Shown piece by piece: positions 37,280 through 45,743 of a DNA stretch of 64,000 nt (its first letter is position 1; every line of letters begins with the position of its first letter). The position numbers and the translations under genes were made by a program. Source of the DNA: Motiliproteus sp. SC1-56 (lineage in GTDB: Bacteria > Pseudomonadota > Gammaproteobacteria > Pseudomonadales > Balneatricaceae). The DNA is taken from NCBI RefSeq assembly GCF_017309075.1, contig NZ_JAEMGS010000018.1:1-64000 (forward strand), read 5' to 3'. The notes under the pieces are model-generated. The model worked only from the letters and a program-made list of their open reading frames with translations. It had not been told where the DNA came from and did not search any database.

Positions 37280-39505
37280 TCAGGCGGTTCCACGCCGCTC
37301 GCGGTTCAGCAGCGCCAGGGCGGCGTCGACGATAGCGTCCCGCGACGGCAGGGTGGCGGTGGCGGCCCGGCCCAGGGGAATGAAGGAGTCTTCGGCGGTG
37401 ACCCTTGCTAACGCGGGCAGGGGCGAGACCCGCTCGGCGAACAGGGTGACCAGTTGCTCCCCCACGGAACCGGTGCGGCGGCATTCGTCGACGATCAGCA
37501 GGTGTTGGCAGGGGGCGACGGCCGCCAGGATCGCCGCCTCGTTCAGGGGGGCAAGCCAGCGCAGGTCGATGACCCGCAGCGCGATACTCTCGGCTTCCAG
37601 CAGCCGGGCGGCCTGGCGGCTGAGGTAGTAGCCGTTGCCGTAGCTGAGGATCGCAAGCTCCGTGCCTTTGCCGTACTGGCCCAACTGGCCCAGGGGAATG
37701 GGGCGGGCCTCGGCGGGCGGGCGGTAGCGGGATGTCCAGAGGCCGTCGCCGGCCTCGTGCAGGTCGCGGGTCATGTAGAGGGCGATCGGCTCGATAAAGA
37801 CCACGATGCGCTGCTCTTCCCGGGCCAGGCGCACCGCTTCACGCATCATCTCCACGGCGTCCTCGCCGCTGCTGGGGCAGGCGATCACCACCCCGGGAAT
37901 GTCGCGGAACACGTTGAGGCTGTTGTCGTTGTGAAAGTGGCCGCCGAACCCTTTCTGGTAGCCGAGCCCGGCGATGCGGATCACCATGGGGTTGGTGTAC
38001 TGGCCCCGGGAGAAGAAGCTGAGGGTGGCCGCCTCGCCGCGGATCTGATCCTCCGCGTTGTGGACGTAGGCCAGGAACTGGATCTCCGGAATGGGGATAA
38101 AACCGTTGTGGGCGGCGCCGATGGCCAGCCCCAGGATACTCTGCTCGTCCAGCAGGGTGTTGATCACCCGGTGGCGGCCGAACTTCTCACTGAGCTGGTG
38201 GGTGACGTTGTAGACCCCGCCCTTGGGACCGATGTCCTCGCCCATCATCAGGATCTCGTCGTGGGCCGCCATCAGGTCCGTCAGGGACCAGTTGAGCAGC
38301 CGGGCCAGGTGCTGGGGCTGGTCGAGTTGGCTGCGCTCGCGGGCGAACAGTGTCGCGCGGCTGGCCTCGTCCGGAGTGTGGGCGGGCAGGGGTGTGCGGG
38401 CGGGCGGCACCAGGCTGCCCATCACGCTGCGGGCATCACCGGGCTTGGGCCGTTGAATGGCCAGTTCCGCCACCCGCTCGACCCGCTCGCCGGTCTCCCG
38501 GTAGATATCGAGCACCAGGTCGGCGCGCAGCCCTGCCTGCTCGATCAGCAGCCGGGCAGAGTGGAGCAGGGGGTCGCGGGCCTCGCCGGCTTCGATCTGC
38601 TGGCGACTGCGGTAGGCCACCTCGGCGTCGGAACCGGCATGACCGAGCAGGCGCACGCAGCCCATGTGCAGAAAAACCGGCACCCGGTGGCGCCTGGCCA
38701 GGCGCTCCGCCTCACGGGCAACCCGGTAGGTGTCGAGCAGGTCGAGCCCGTCGCAGTAAAGGTAGCGGAGCCCCGGCCGTTGCCCGAACGCGGCGTGAAT
38801 CCAGCCAGCCGGGGTGGCGGTGGAGATGCCGATGCCGTTGTCCTCGCAGATGAACACCAATGGCAGCGGCAGCTTCTGGTAGCTTGTCCAGCAGGCACTG
38901 TTGATCGCTCCCTGGGCGGTGCTGTGGTTGGCTGAGGCGTCGCCGAAACTGCACAGCACCACCCCGTCGTGGGGCAGCTCGCCCGCGTGCCCCATGCGCT
39001 TGGCCAGGGGGATGGAGTAGGCGGCGCCCAGCGCTTTGGGGAGGTGGGAGGCGATGGTGCTGGTCTGGGGCGGGACGAGCAGGGATTTACTGCCCAGCAC
39101 CTTGTGGCGCCCGCCGGAGATGGGGTCGTCGCTGGAGGCGGCGAAGCTCAGCAGCATGTCCCACAGCGGCGTCTCCCCCGGAGTCTGCCGGGCGCGCTGG
39201 ATCAGGAAGGCGGCGTCCCGGTAGTGCAAAAAGGCCATGTCGTCGGCGCGAAAGGCCGCGGCGACGGCGGTGTTGCCCTCGTGGCCGGCGCTGCCGATGG
39301 TGTAGAAGGACTCGCCCCGGGCCTGCAGACGGCGCGAGCAGAGGTCCAGCTGGCGGCTCAGCACCTGGCTCTCGAACAGTTCAACCAGCTTCGCCCGGTC
39401 GAGACCGGCCGCCTCGAGGCTGTGCCGCTGGGCGGTGGCCGGCAGGTCGCCTGCGGCAACCCGGCGATGGAAGTTGGCGTCGACGACCTCGGCCCGGTTT
39501 TGCAT
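37280..39505 (-). CDS. fused alpha/beta E1 component of a 2-oxoacid dehydrogenase
   Basis: Thiamine-diphosphate enzyme of 741 residues joining both E1 subunits of the branched-chain type. The alpha half (to ~350) has the phosphate/Mg site CSFGDASANHSTAQGAINSA and EDNGIGIST, plus the catalytic-loop region HYRDAAFLI. The beta half has MGEDIGPKGGVYNVTHQL, LDEQSILGLAIGAAHNG, IPEIQFLAYVHNAEDQIRGE and YGNGYYL. No E2 or E3 gene is in the window, so the acyl acceptor is unclear. AGGAGCGAG precedes the ATG. Its neighbours are an acyltransferase downstream and glutaryl-CoA dehydrogenase upstream on the same strand. Confidence 0.88.
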   Translation of the reverse strand: MQNRAEVVDANFHRRVAAGDLPATAQRHSLEAAGLDRAKLVELFESQVLSRQLDLCSRRLQARGESFYTIGSAGHEGNTAVAAAFRADDMAFLHYRDAAFLIQRARQTPGETPLWDMLLSFAASSDDPISGGRHKVLGSKSLLVPPQTSTIASHLPKALGAAYSIPLAKRMGHAGELPHDGVVLCSFGDASANHSTAQGAINSACWTSYQKLPLPLVFICEDNGIGISTATPAGWIHAAFGQRPGLRYLYCDGLDLLDTYRVAREAERLARRHRVPVFLHMGCVRLLGHAGSDAEVAYRSRQQIEAGEARDPLLHSARLLIEQAGLRADLVLDIYRETGERVERVAELAIQRPKPGDARSVMGSLVPPARTPLPAHTPDEASRATLFARERSQLDQPQHLARLLNWSLTDLMAAHDEILMMGEDIGPKGGVYNVTHQLSEKFGRHRVINTLLDEQSILGLAIGAAHNGFIPIPEIQFLAYVHNAEDQIRGEAATLSFFSRGQYTNPMVIRIAGLGYQKGFGGHFHNDNSLNVFRDIPGVVIACPSSGEDAVEMMREAVRLAREEQRIVVFIEPIALYMTRDLHEAGDGLWTSRYRPPAEARPIPLGQLGQYGKGTELAILSYGNGYYLSRQAARLLEAESIALRVIDLRWLAPLNEAAILAAVAPCQHLLIVDECRRTGSVGEQLVTLFAERVSPLPALARVTAEDSFIPLGRAATATLPSRDAIVDAALALLNRERRGTA

Positions 39506-39558
39506 GTCTCGCTCCTGTCCTGGGGTTCAGAGGATGAGGTGCTTAGCAGATTAGGGGC

Positions 39559-40737
39559 TTAGCAGAATGCCTGGATGCCGGTCTGGGCCCGGCCCAGGAT
39601 CAGCGCGTGGACGTCGTGGGTGCCTTCGTAGGTGTTCACCGCCTCCAGGTTCATGACGTGGCGAATGACGTGGAATTCGTCGGAGATGCCGTTACCGCCG
39701 TGCATGTCACGGGCGGTGCGGGCGATCTCCAGCGCCTTGCCGCAGGAGTTGCGCTTGAGCAGGGAGATCAGCTCCGGCGCGCACTGCGCCTGGTCCATCA
39801 GCCGGCCGGCTTGCAGGCAGCCCTGCAGCCCCAGCGCGATCTCGGTCTGCATATCGGCCAGTTTTTTCTGGATCAGCTGGTTGGCGGCCAGGGGGCGGCC
39901 GAACTGGGTCCGGTCAAGGGTGTACTGGCGGGCGGCGTGCCAGCAGAACTCGGCAGCGCCCAGCGCCCCCCAGCTGATGCCGAAACGGGCCTTGTTGAGA
40001 CAGCCGAAGGGGCCTTTCAGCCCCCGGGCGTCGGGCAGCAGGTTCTCCTCGGGGACGAAAACGTCGTCCATCACGATCTCGCCGGTAATGGAGGCGCGCA
40101 GGCTGAACTTACCCTCGATCTTGGGCGCGGAAAGCCCGGTCATGCCTTTCTCGAGGATAAAACCACGGATCTCACCCTCGAGCTTGCCCCAGACCACGAA
40201 CACGTCGGCGATGGGGCTGTTGGTGATCCACATCTTGGCGCCTTTGAGGCGGTAGCCGCCGTCTACCCGCTCGGCGCGGGTCTTCATGCTGGCAGGGTCG
40301 GAGCCTGCGTCGGGCTCGGTGAGGCCGAAGCAGCCCACCCATTCGCCGGTAGCCAGCTTGGGCAGGTACTTCATGCGCTGCGCTTCGCTGCCGTAGGCGT
40401 GAATGGGGTGCATCACCAGCGAGGACTGCACGCTCATGGCCGAGCGGTAGCCGCTGTCGACCCGCTCCACCTCCCGGGCGACCAGGCCGTAGCAGACGTG
40501 GTTGACCCCGGCGCAGCCGTATTTTTCAGGCAGGGTGGCGCCCAGCAGTCCCAGTTCCCCCAGCTCGCTCATGATCTCCCGGTCGAAGTGTTCGTGGCGG
40601 TTGGCCTCCAGCACCCGGGGCAGCAGCTTTTCCTGGCAGTAGTCGCGGGCGGCGTCACGGACCATCCGTTCCTCGTCGCTCAGCTGGCTGTCGAGGTTGA
40701 ACGGGTCGGCCCAGTCAAAGTGGGGTTTGGCAGTCAT
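39559..40737 (-). CDS. gcdH: glutaryl-CoA dehydrogenase
   Basis: FAD enzyme that oxidises and decarboxylates glutaryl-CoA to crotonyl-CoA in lysine, tryptophan and glutarate breakdown. The 392-residue sequence is close to the mammalian enzyme in its signatures: [55 protein letters not shown] and [17 protein letters not shown], whose Glu is the catalytic base. The Arg-rich substrate region is retained. It leads a minus-strand unit with the E1 and acyltransferase genes and diverges from a LysR gene, as gcdH does from gcdR in other proteobacteria. Confidence 0.95.
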   Translation of the reverse strand: MTAKPHFDWADPFNLDSQLSDEERMVRDAARDYCQEKLLPRVLEANRHEHFDREIMSELGELGLLGATLPEKYGCAGVNHVCYGLVAREVERVDSGYRSAMSVQSSLVMHPIHAYGSEAQRMKYLPKLATGEWVGCFGLTEPDAGSDPASMKTRAERVDGGYRLKGAKMWITNSPIADVFVVWGKLEGEIRGFILEKGMTGLSAPKIEGKFSLRASITGEIVMDDVFVPEENLLPDARGLKGPFGCLNKARFGISWGALGAAEFCWHAARQYTLDRTQFGRPLAANQLIQKKLADMQTEIALGLQGCLQAGRLMDQAQCAPELISLLKRNSCGKALEIARTARDMHGGNGISDEFHVIRHVMNLEAVNTYEGTHDVHALILGRAQTGIQAFC

Positions 40738-40831
40738 GGGAAATCTCGGTCAAGCGGCAATTGGATTGTGGGTATGAAAGCAGGTTATGGGTTTTTTTGA
40801 CAAAGGAATAATATTCTTTACCTCTATCACC

Positions 40832-40848
40832 TATAGCAAAAACCTATA
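40832..40848. promoter_or_regulatory. LysR-type binding site between gcdH and lysR
   Basis: TATAG-N7-CTATA is a perfect inverted repeat that contains the T-N11-A core of LysR-type sites. It lies 16 bases upstream of the LysR start codon and 95 bases from gcdH, where an autoregulated divergent regulator would bind. Confidence 0.6.
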
Positions 40849-40863
40849 CACGAGGCTGCGATT

Positions 40864-41718
40864 ATGGATCTGCGCGCGCTACATTACTTCGAGGCTGTCT
40901 ACGAGGGGGGCAGCATCAGCGCCGCGGCGCGCCTGTGCTATATCGCCCAGCCGTCGATCTCGGCGGCGATCCGCCAGCTGGAGACGCAGCTCGGCGCCCG
41001 CCTGTTCGTACGTCACCCGCGGGGCGTCAGCCCCACCAAGGCCGGGGAGCAGCTCTACCCCCTGTCCAAGAAACTCACCGGCGAGGCGCGGGCGATTCAG
41101 CGCCTGTTTGCCGCCAAGCCGCGCCCGGAACCCTTTCGGCTGGGGTTGATGCGCTCCTTGGGGGCCGAGCGCATGAGTCTGCTGCTCAAGGAGCTGGTGG
41201 CCGCCGAGGAGGCCCTGGAGCTGACCCTGGTCAACCCCGAGGAGCCCTGCGACGCCCGGATCATCGATGCGGTCGACCTGGCGCCAGGGGAGCGTTTTCA
41301 GCCCCTGTGGCTGGACCGCTACCAACTGGCGCTGCCGTTGGGGCATGAGCTGAGCCTTGGGGAGCGTATCGCCTGTCGCGACCTGGCCGGGATCGCCTTT
41401 ATCAATCGCGATCCCTGCAGCGCCCTGGTGCACCTGCGGCGGCACCTGCACGAGCTGGGGGTGGAGCCGGCGGTGCGGGCTAATATCCGCACCCTGGAGT
41501 ACGCCCTGGCGCTGGTCAGCGCCGGGGTTGGCTGCGCCCTGGTACCCGACTGGGAGAGCACCCGGGCGCGGGACGATATCGTCCTGCGACCGTTGGCGGA
41601 GATTCGCCTGGAACAACAGATCGGGCTGGCCTACAGGGCTGATGCGGCCCTTACACCGGTGCTGCAGCGGGCCATTGACCTGTGCTGCCAGCGCTGGCAG
41701 GAAGAACGCAGCGGTTGA
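40864..41718 (+). CDS. LysR-family regulator of the gcdH cluster
   Basis: A 284-residue LTTR with the N-terminal winged helix (FEAVYEGGSISAAARLCYIA, QPSISAAIRQLETQLGARLF) and a two-lobe effector domain. The divergent position next to gcdH and the T-N11-A palindrome in between suggest that it controls the gcdH-E1-acyltransferase genes, perhaps responding to glutarate, as GcdR-type regulators do (inference). The ATG at 40864 lacks a clear Shine-Dalgarno sequence but starts the helix at the normal distance. Confidence 0.87.
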   Translation: MDLRALHYFEAVYEGGSISAAARLCYIAQPSISAAIRQLETQLGARLFVRHPRGVSPTKAGEQLYPLSKKLTGEARAIQRLFAAKPRPEPFRLGLMRSLGAERMSLLLKELVAAEEALELTLVNPEEPCDARIIDAVDLAPGERFQPLWLDRYQLALPLGHELSLGERIACRDLAGIAFINRDPCSALVHLRRHLHELGVEPAVRANIRTLEYALALVSAGVGCALVPDWESTRARDDIVLRPLAEIRLEQQIGLAYRADAALTPVLQRAIDLCCQRWQEERSG

Positions 41719-42004
41719 CCCTTTTTGTCACTGATCCGGCCGGCTTGCGGCTGTTTCGGTATTCTGTAACTGGCTGAAACTATTCGCTATTCAGCTTGTG
41801 TATCAGGGGGTATGCGTTTTCTGAATAGGGCACTTGCGGAATTTCGATTGTGCCCTTCCCGGGCCTGCCCTAACCTTCTTCGTCGAATATTCAACACAAC
41901 CATAACAAGAACCCGGCGGTTGTCGCCCCGGCGGCGTTGAAGTCTGCCCTTCTGGACTCGGCGCCCGGGGAGATGCTCCAGGGTTCGCAATTAGGATAGT
42001 GACA

Positions 42005-43561
42005 ATGAATAAATTCAGTACCCTGATGGCCGGCGCGGCCCTGACCCTGGGGCTTTCCCTCGGTGCCCAGGCCGCCACCCTGAAGATGGCGTACGATGCC
42101 GATCCCGTCTCCCTGGATCCCCACGAGCAACTCTCCGGCGGCACCCTGCAGCTTTCCCACATGGTGTTCGACCCCCTGGTGCGCTGGAATAAGGAGCTTG
42201 GCTTCGACCCGCGTCTGGCCGAGAGCTGGGAGCGGATCGATGACAAAACCGTGCGCTTCAAGCTGCGCCGCGGGGTCAAATTCCACTCCGGCAACGAGCT
42301 GACCGCCGAGGATGTCCGCTGGACCTACGACCGCCTCGTCACCAGCCCGGACTTCAAGGGTATCTTCGCTGCTTTCGAAGGGGTCAAGGTGGTGGACGAC
42401 TACACCTTCGACCTGGTGACCAAGGAGCCTTACCCGCTGGTGCTCCACTCGGCCACCTACATCTTCCCCATGGACTCCAAGTTCTACACCGGCACTGACG
42501 AGAAGGGCGAACCCAAGGATCGCCTGGTCAAGCACGGCGACTCCTACGCCTCCAGCCACCTGTCCGGCACCGGTCCCTACGTGGTCAAGAGCCGTGAGCA
42601 GGGCGTCAAGGTGGAGTTCGAGCGTTTTGACGGTTACTGGGATACCACCTCTCCGGGCAACGTGGACGAGATCGTCCTGACCCCCATTAAAGAGGCCCCC
42701 ACCCGCGTCGCGGCGCTGCTCTCCGGCGACGTCGACTTTATCGCCCCGGTGCCGCCCACCGACCACAAGCGCATCGAGAGCAGCAGCAACGTGGATCTGG
42801 TCACCATGCCGGGCACCCGTGTCATCACCTTCCAGATGAACCAGGAGCGTCGCCCCGAGTTCAAGGACGTGCGCGTACGTCAGGCGATTGTGCACGCCAT
42901 CAACAACGAGGGCATCGTCAAGAAGATCATGCGCGGTTTCGCCACCCCCGCTGCCCAGCAGGGGCCTGAGGGCTACGCCGGCTACAAGGCCGAGCTCAAG
43001 CCCCGCTATGACCTGGCCAAGGCCAAGCAGCTGATGAAAGAGGCCGGTTACGAGGACGGCTTCAGCATCACCATGATGGCCCCCAACAACCGCTACGTGA
43101 ACGACGACAAGATCGCGCAGGCGGCGGCTTCCATGCTGGCCAAGATCAACATCAAAGTTGATCTCAAGACCATGCCCAAGGCCCAGTACTGGCCCGAGTT
43201 CGATGCCCGCGCTGCGGACATGATGATGATCGGCTGGCACGCCGACACCGAGGATTCGGCCAACTTCTCCGAGTTCCTGACCCTGTGTCCCAACGCGGAG
43301 AGCGGTGCTGGTCAGTACAACAGCGGCAACTACTGCAACCCCAAGGTGGATGAGCTGGTCAAGGCTGCCGGCAGCGAGACCGATCCCGCCAAGCGGGCCG
43401 CCATGCTGCAGGAAGTGGAGCAGATCCTCTACGACGACGCCGCCTTCGTGCCGCTGCACTGGCAGAACCTGGCCTGGGCCGCGAACAAGAAGGTCAAGGT
43501 GGAGCCGATTCTCAACGTGATGAACTTCCCCTACCTGGGTGATCTCGTCATCGAGGAGTAA
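42005..43561 (+). CDS. peptide ABC transporter, periplasmic binding protein
   Basis: Family 5 extracellular solute-binding protein, 518 residues. It has a signal peptide (MNKFSTLMAGAALTLGLSLG, cut at AQA) and the family core: SLDPHEQLSGG, MVFDPLVRWNKELGFDPRLA, FKLRRGVKFHSGNELTAEDV. It is most like dipeptide/oligopeptide binding proteins (DppA group), though glutathione or opine ligands cannot be excluded. The ATG at 42005 is preferred over a GTG at 41999 because AGGA lies about 8 bases upstream. First gene of the transport operon; two strong hairpins follow it. Confidence 0.92.
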   Translation: MNKFSTLMAGAALTLGLSLGAQAATLKMAYDADPVSLDPHEQLSGGTLQLSHMVFDPLVRWNKELGFDPRLAESWERIDDKTVRFKLRRGVKFHSGNELTAEDVRWTYDRLVTSPDFKGIFAAFEGVKVVDDYTFDLVTKEPYPLVLHSATYIFPMDSKFYTGTDEKGEPKDRLVKHGDSYASSHLSGTGPYVVKSREQGVKVEFERFDGYWDTTSPGNVDEIVLTPIKEAPTRVAALLSGDVDFIAPVPPTDHKRIESSSNVDLVTMPGTRVITFQMNQERRPEFKDVRVRQAIVHAINNEGIVKKIMRGFATPAAQQGPEGYAGYKAELKPRYDLAKAKQLMKEAGYEDGFSITMMAPNNRYVNDDKIAQAAASMLAKINIKVDLKTMPKAQYWPEFDARAADMMMIGWHADTEDSANFSEFLTLCPNAESGAGQYNSGNYCNPKVDELVKAAGSETDPAKRAAMLQEVEQILYDDAAFVPLHWQNLAWAANKKVKVEPILNVMNFPYLGDLVIEE

Positions 43562-43571
43562 GTCGCCTCAA

Positions 43572-43595
43572 GGTCCCCGGCGCGCGCCGGGGACC
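43572..43595 (+). repeat. 24-base perfect palindrome between binding-protein and permease genes
   Basis: GGTCCCCGGCGC followed directly by its complement GCGCCGGGGACC, 10 bases past the binding-protein stop. It has no T tract, so it is more likely a 3'-end stabiliser or partial attenuator than a full terminator. It would favour a high level of binding protein. Confidence 0.7.
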
Positions 43596-43611
43596 GCCCC
43601 CCGGGGCACTG

Positions 43612-43639
43612 GGGTGAGCGCCTTGGAAGGTGCTCACCC
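43612..43639 (+). repeat. second hairpin before the permease gene
   Basis: GGGTGAGC (43612-43619) and GCTCACCC (43632-43639) form an 8-base stem with a 12-base loop. Together with the palindrome just upstream it makes a structured 70-base segment in the 159-base gap. Confidence 0.6.
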
Positions 43640-43720
43640 GAGTCACCCCGCATAACCCAACGGTCGTCGGCCTCCGCCTTCGGCTGCCTGTCTTTTATTT
43701 TTCGCTGAGAGAGCAACACT

Positions 43721-44701
43721 ATGATCGCCTTTGTGGTACGTCGGCTATTTCAGGCCGTGATCGTCATGTTCGTGATCAGCCTGCTCAGCTTCTCCATTCA
43801 GGACAACCTGGGGGATCCGCTGCGCGAGCTGGTGGGTCAGTCGGTATCCGAGGAGGAGCGTCAGGCGCTTCGCGACGAACTGGGCCTTAACGACCCCTTC
43901 CTGACCCAATACCTGCGCTTCGTGGGCAACGCCCTGGAGGGCGACCTGGGCACCTCCTACTTCTTCAAGGAGCCGGCCCTGGATGTGATCCTCAACAAAT
44001 TGCCGGCGACCCTGGAACTGGTGTTCGGCGCCACCCTGATTATCATCCTGCTGTCGGTGCCCCTGGGCGTCTACTCGGCGATCAATCCGCGCAGCTGGTT
44101 TTCCAAGACCGTGATGGGCATGTCAATCGTCGGCATCTCCATCCCGGTGTTCCTGACCGCGATCATGGCGATCTACCTGTTCTCCGTGGAGCTCAACTGG
44201 CTCCCCTCCTACGGGCGCGGGGAGACGGTGCCGGTGTTCGGCAGCTGGGAAACCGGTTTTCTGACTAAGGATGGCCTGCTGCACCTGCTGCTGCCCTGTG
44301 CTTCTCTGGCCTCGATCATGCTGCCGCTGTTCATCCGCCTGATCCGCTCGGAGATGATGGAGGTGCTGGAGTCCGAGTACGTCAAGTACGCCTGGGCCAA
44401 GGGGCTCTCGCCGCTGCGCATCTGGTTCCTGCACGCCCTCAAGAACACCATGCTGCCGGTGATCACCGTGGGCGGGGTGCAGATCGGTACCATGGTGGCT
44501 TACACCATTCTCACCGAGACCGTGTTCCAGTGGCCGGGCATGGGCTTTCTGTTCCTGGAGGCGGTCAACCGCGTTGATACACCGCTGATCGTCGCCTACC
44601 TGATCGTGGTAGGGGCCATCTTCGTCATCACCAACACCCTGGTGGACCTGATCTACGGCCTGGTCAATCCCACCGTCAAACTGGCAGGGAAAAAGTCATG
44701 A
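43721..44701 (+). CDS. peptide ABC transporter, permease (DppB type)
   Basis: A 326-residue inner-membrane permease with six predicted helices and the N-terminal TM-domain layout of DppB/OppB. Family marks are LRDELGLNDPFLTQYLRFVG, GDLGTSYFFKEP, the EAA loop EYVKYAWAKGLSPLRIWFLH and VFQWPGMGFLFLEAV at the end. It overlaps the next permease by four bases (ATGA). Confidence 0.95.
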   Translation: MIAFVVRRLFQAVIVMFVISLLSFSIQDNLGDPLRELVGQSVSEEERQALRDELGLNDPFLTQYLRFVGNALEGDLGTSYFFKEPALDVILNKLPATLELVFGATLIIILLSVPLGVYSAINPRSWFSKTVMGMSIVGISIPVFLTAIMAIYLFSVELNWLPSYGRGETVPVFGSWETGFLTKDGLLHLLLPCASLASIMLPLFIRLIRSEMMEVLESEYVKYAWAKGLSPLRIWFLHALKNTMLPVITVGGVQIGTMVAYTILTETVFQWPGMGFLFLEAVNRVDTPLIVAYLIVVGAIFVITNTLVDLIYGLVNPTVKLAGKKS

Positions 44702-45654
44702 CAACACCTGTTGAAGTTCTCGATATACCGACCCGCCCCAGCGCCTGGGCGCGGTTCAAGGACACCCACCTGTTCCACAGCTTTACCCGGGACAAGGTGG
44801 CGATGGTCAGCTTCGGGCTGTTTGTACTCTACGCCCTGGCGGCGCTGTTCGCGCCCCTGATCGCCCCCTATAACCCCTACGATCCGGCGTCGATCGACAT
44901 CATGAACTCCGAGCTGCCGCCCATCTGGCAGGAGGGCGCCGATCCCGCGTTCCTGCTGGGCACCGACGCCCAGGGCCGGGACATGCTCAGCACCATGCTC
45001 TACGGTACCCGCATCTCGCTGATGATCGGTATCTGCGCGGTGATGCTGCAGATGTTCCTGGGGGTGCTGATCGGCCTCAGCGCCGGTTACTTCGGCGGCC
45101 GGGTGGACAGCTTCCTGATGCGCATGGCGGACATCCAGCTCAGCTTCTCCACCATGATGGTGGCCATCGTGGTGCTGGCGGTGTTCCAGGCCGCCTTTGG
45201 CGCCGAGCTCTACGCCGACCTCGCCATCTTCATGCTGATCCTGGTGATCGGCATCGCCGAGTGGCCCCAGTACGCCCGCACCGTGCGTGCCTCCGTGCTC
45301 GCTGAAAAGCACAAGGAGTACGTGGATGCAGCGCGGGTGATGGGTTTTGGCAGCGGACGTATCATGTGGCGTCATATTCTGCCCAACACCCTCTCGCCGC
45401 TGCTGGTGATCTCCACCGTGCAGGTGGCCAACGCCATCATCAGCGAGGCCTCCCTGAGCTTCCTGGGCCTGGGGATGCCGGTTTCACAGCCCTCCCTGGG
45501 CTCGCTGATCTCCAGCGGCTTCGAGTACATCTTCAGCGGCGCCTGGTGGATTACCGTGCTGCCCGGCATCGTGCTGGTGGTGCTGGTGCTGGTGATGAAC
45601 CTGCTCGGCGACTGGCTGCGTGATGTCCTCAACCCGAAACTCTACAAGGGGTGA
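44698..45654 (+). CDS. peptide ABC transporter, permease (DppC type)
   Basis: A 318-residue permease with the DppC/OppC layout: an N-terminal cytoplasmic stretch and helix (KVAMVSFGLFVLYALAALFA), LLGTDAQGRDMLSTMLYGTR, the EAA loop YVDAARVMGFGSGRIMWRHI and EASLSFLGLGMPVSQPSLGS. It ends in NPKLYKG; the last 18 bases with the stop codon recur 84 bases downstream at the end of a mini-ORF. Coupled to the preceding permease by an ATGA overlap. Confidence 0.95.
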   Translation: MTTPVEVLDIPTRPSAWARFKDTHLFHSFTRDKVAMVSFGLFVLYALAALFAPLIAPYNPYDPASIDIMNSELPPIWQEGADPAFLLGTDAQGRDMLSTMLYGTRISLMIGICAVMLQMFLGVLIGLSAGYFGGRVDSFLMRMADIQLSFSTMMVAIVVLAVFQAAFGAELYADLAIFMLILVIGIAEWPQYARTVRASVLAEKHKEYVDAARVMGFGSGRIMWRHILPNTLSPLLVISTVQVANAIISEASLSFLGLGMPVSQPSLGSLISSGFEYIFSGAWWITVLPGIVLVVLVLVMNLLGDWLRDVLNPKLYKG

Positions 45655-45738
45655 GCCATGAGTGTATTTAGTCTGATCTCTGGCTCCGGGCTGCGCGATG
45701 TCCAGCCCTTAACCGCTGCAAAACTCTACAAGGGGTGA
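45637..45738 (+). repeat. direct repeat of the DppC tail
   Basis: AAACTCTACAAGGGGTGA occurs at 45637-45654 (end of dppC) and again at 45721-45738 (end of the mini-ORF), 84 bases or 28 codons apart in the same frame. CTGCG(T/C)GATGTCC also recurs upstream of both copies. The repeat includes the AGGGG that serves as ribosome binding site for the next gene. Confidence 0.85.
45658..45738 (+). CDS. 26-residue mini-ORF ending in a copy of the DppC tail
   Basis: An ATG 4 bases after the dppC stop opens a 26-codon frame ending AAKLYKG, a copy of the DppC C-terminus. LRDV is also shared with DppC (DWLRDVLNPKLYKG). It sits exactly between the permease and ATPase genes and its stop is 6 bases before the dppD start. 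It may be a duplication by-product that is translated simply to keep coupling between the two genes; no function is implied. Confidence 0.4.
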   Translation: MSVFSLISGSGLRDVQPLTAAKLYKG

Positions 45739-45743
45739 TCAAA

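Noticed and set aside
41891-43459. 522-codon open frame opposite the peptide-binding protein gene
   Set aside because: Antisense shadow; Val/Gly/Leu-rich and without recognisable domain.
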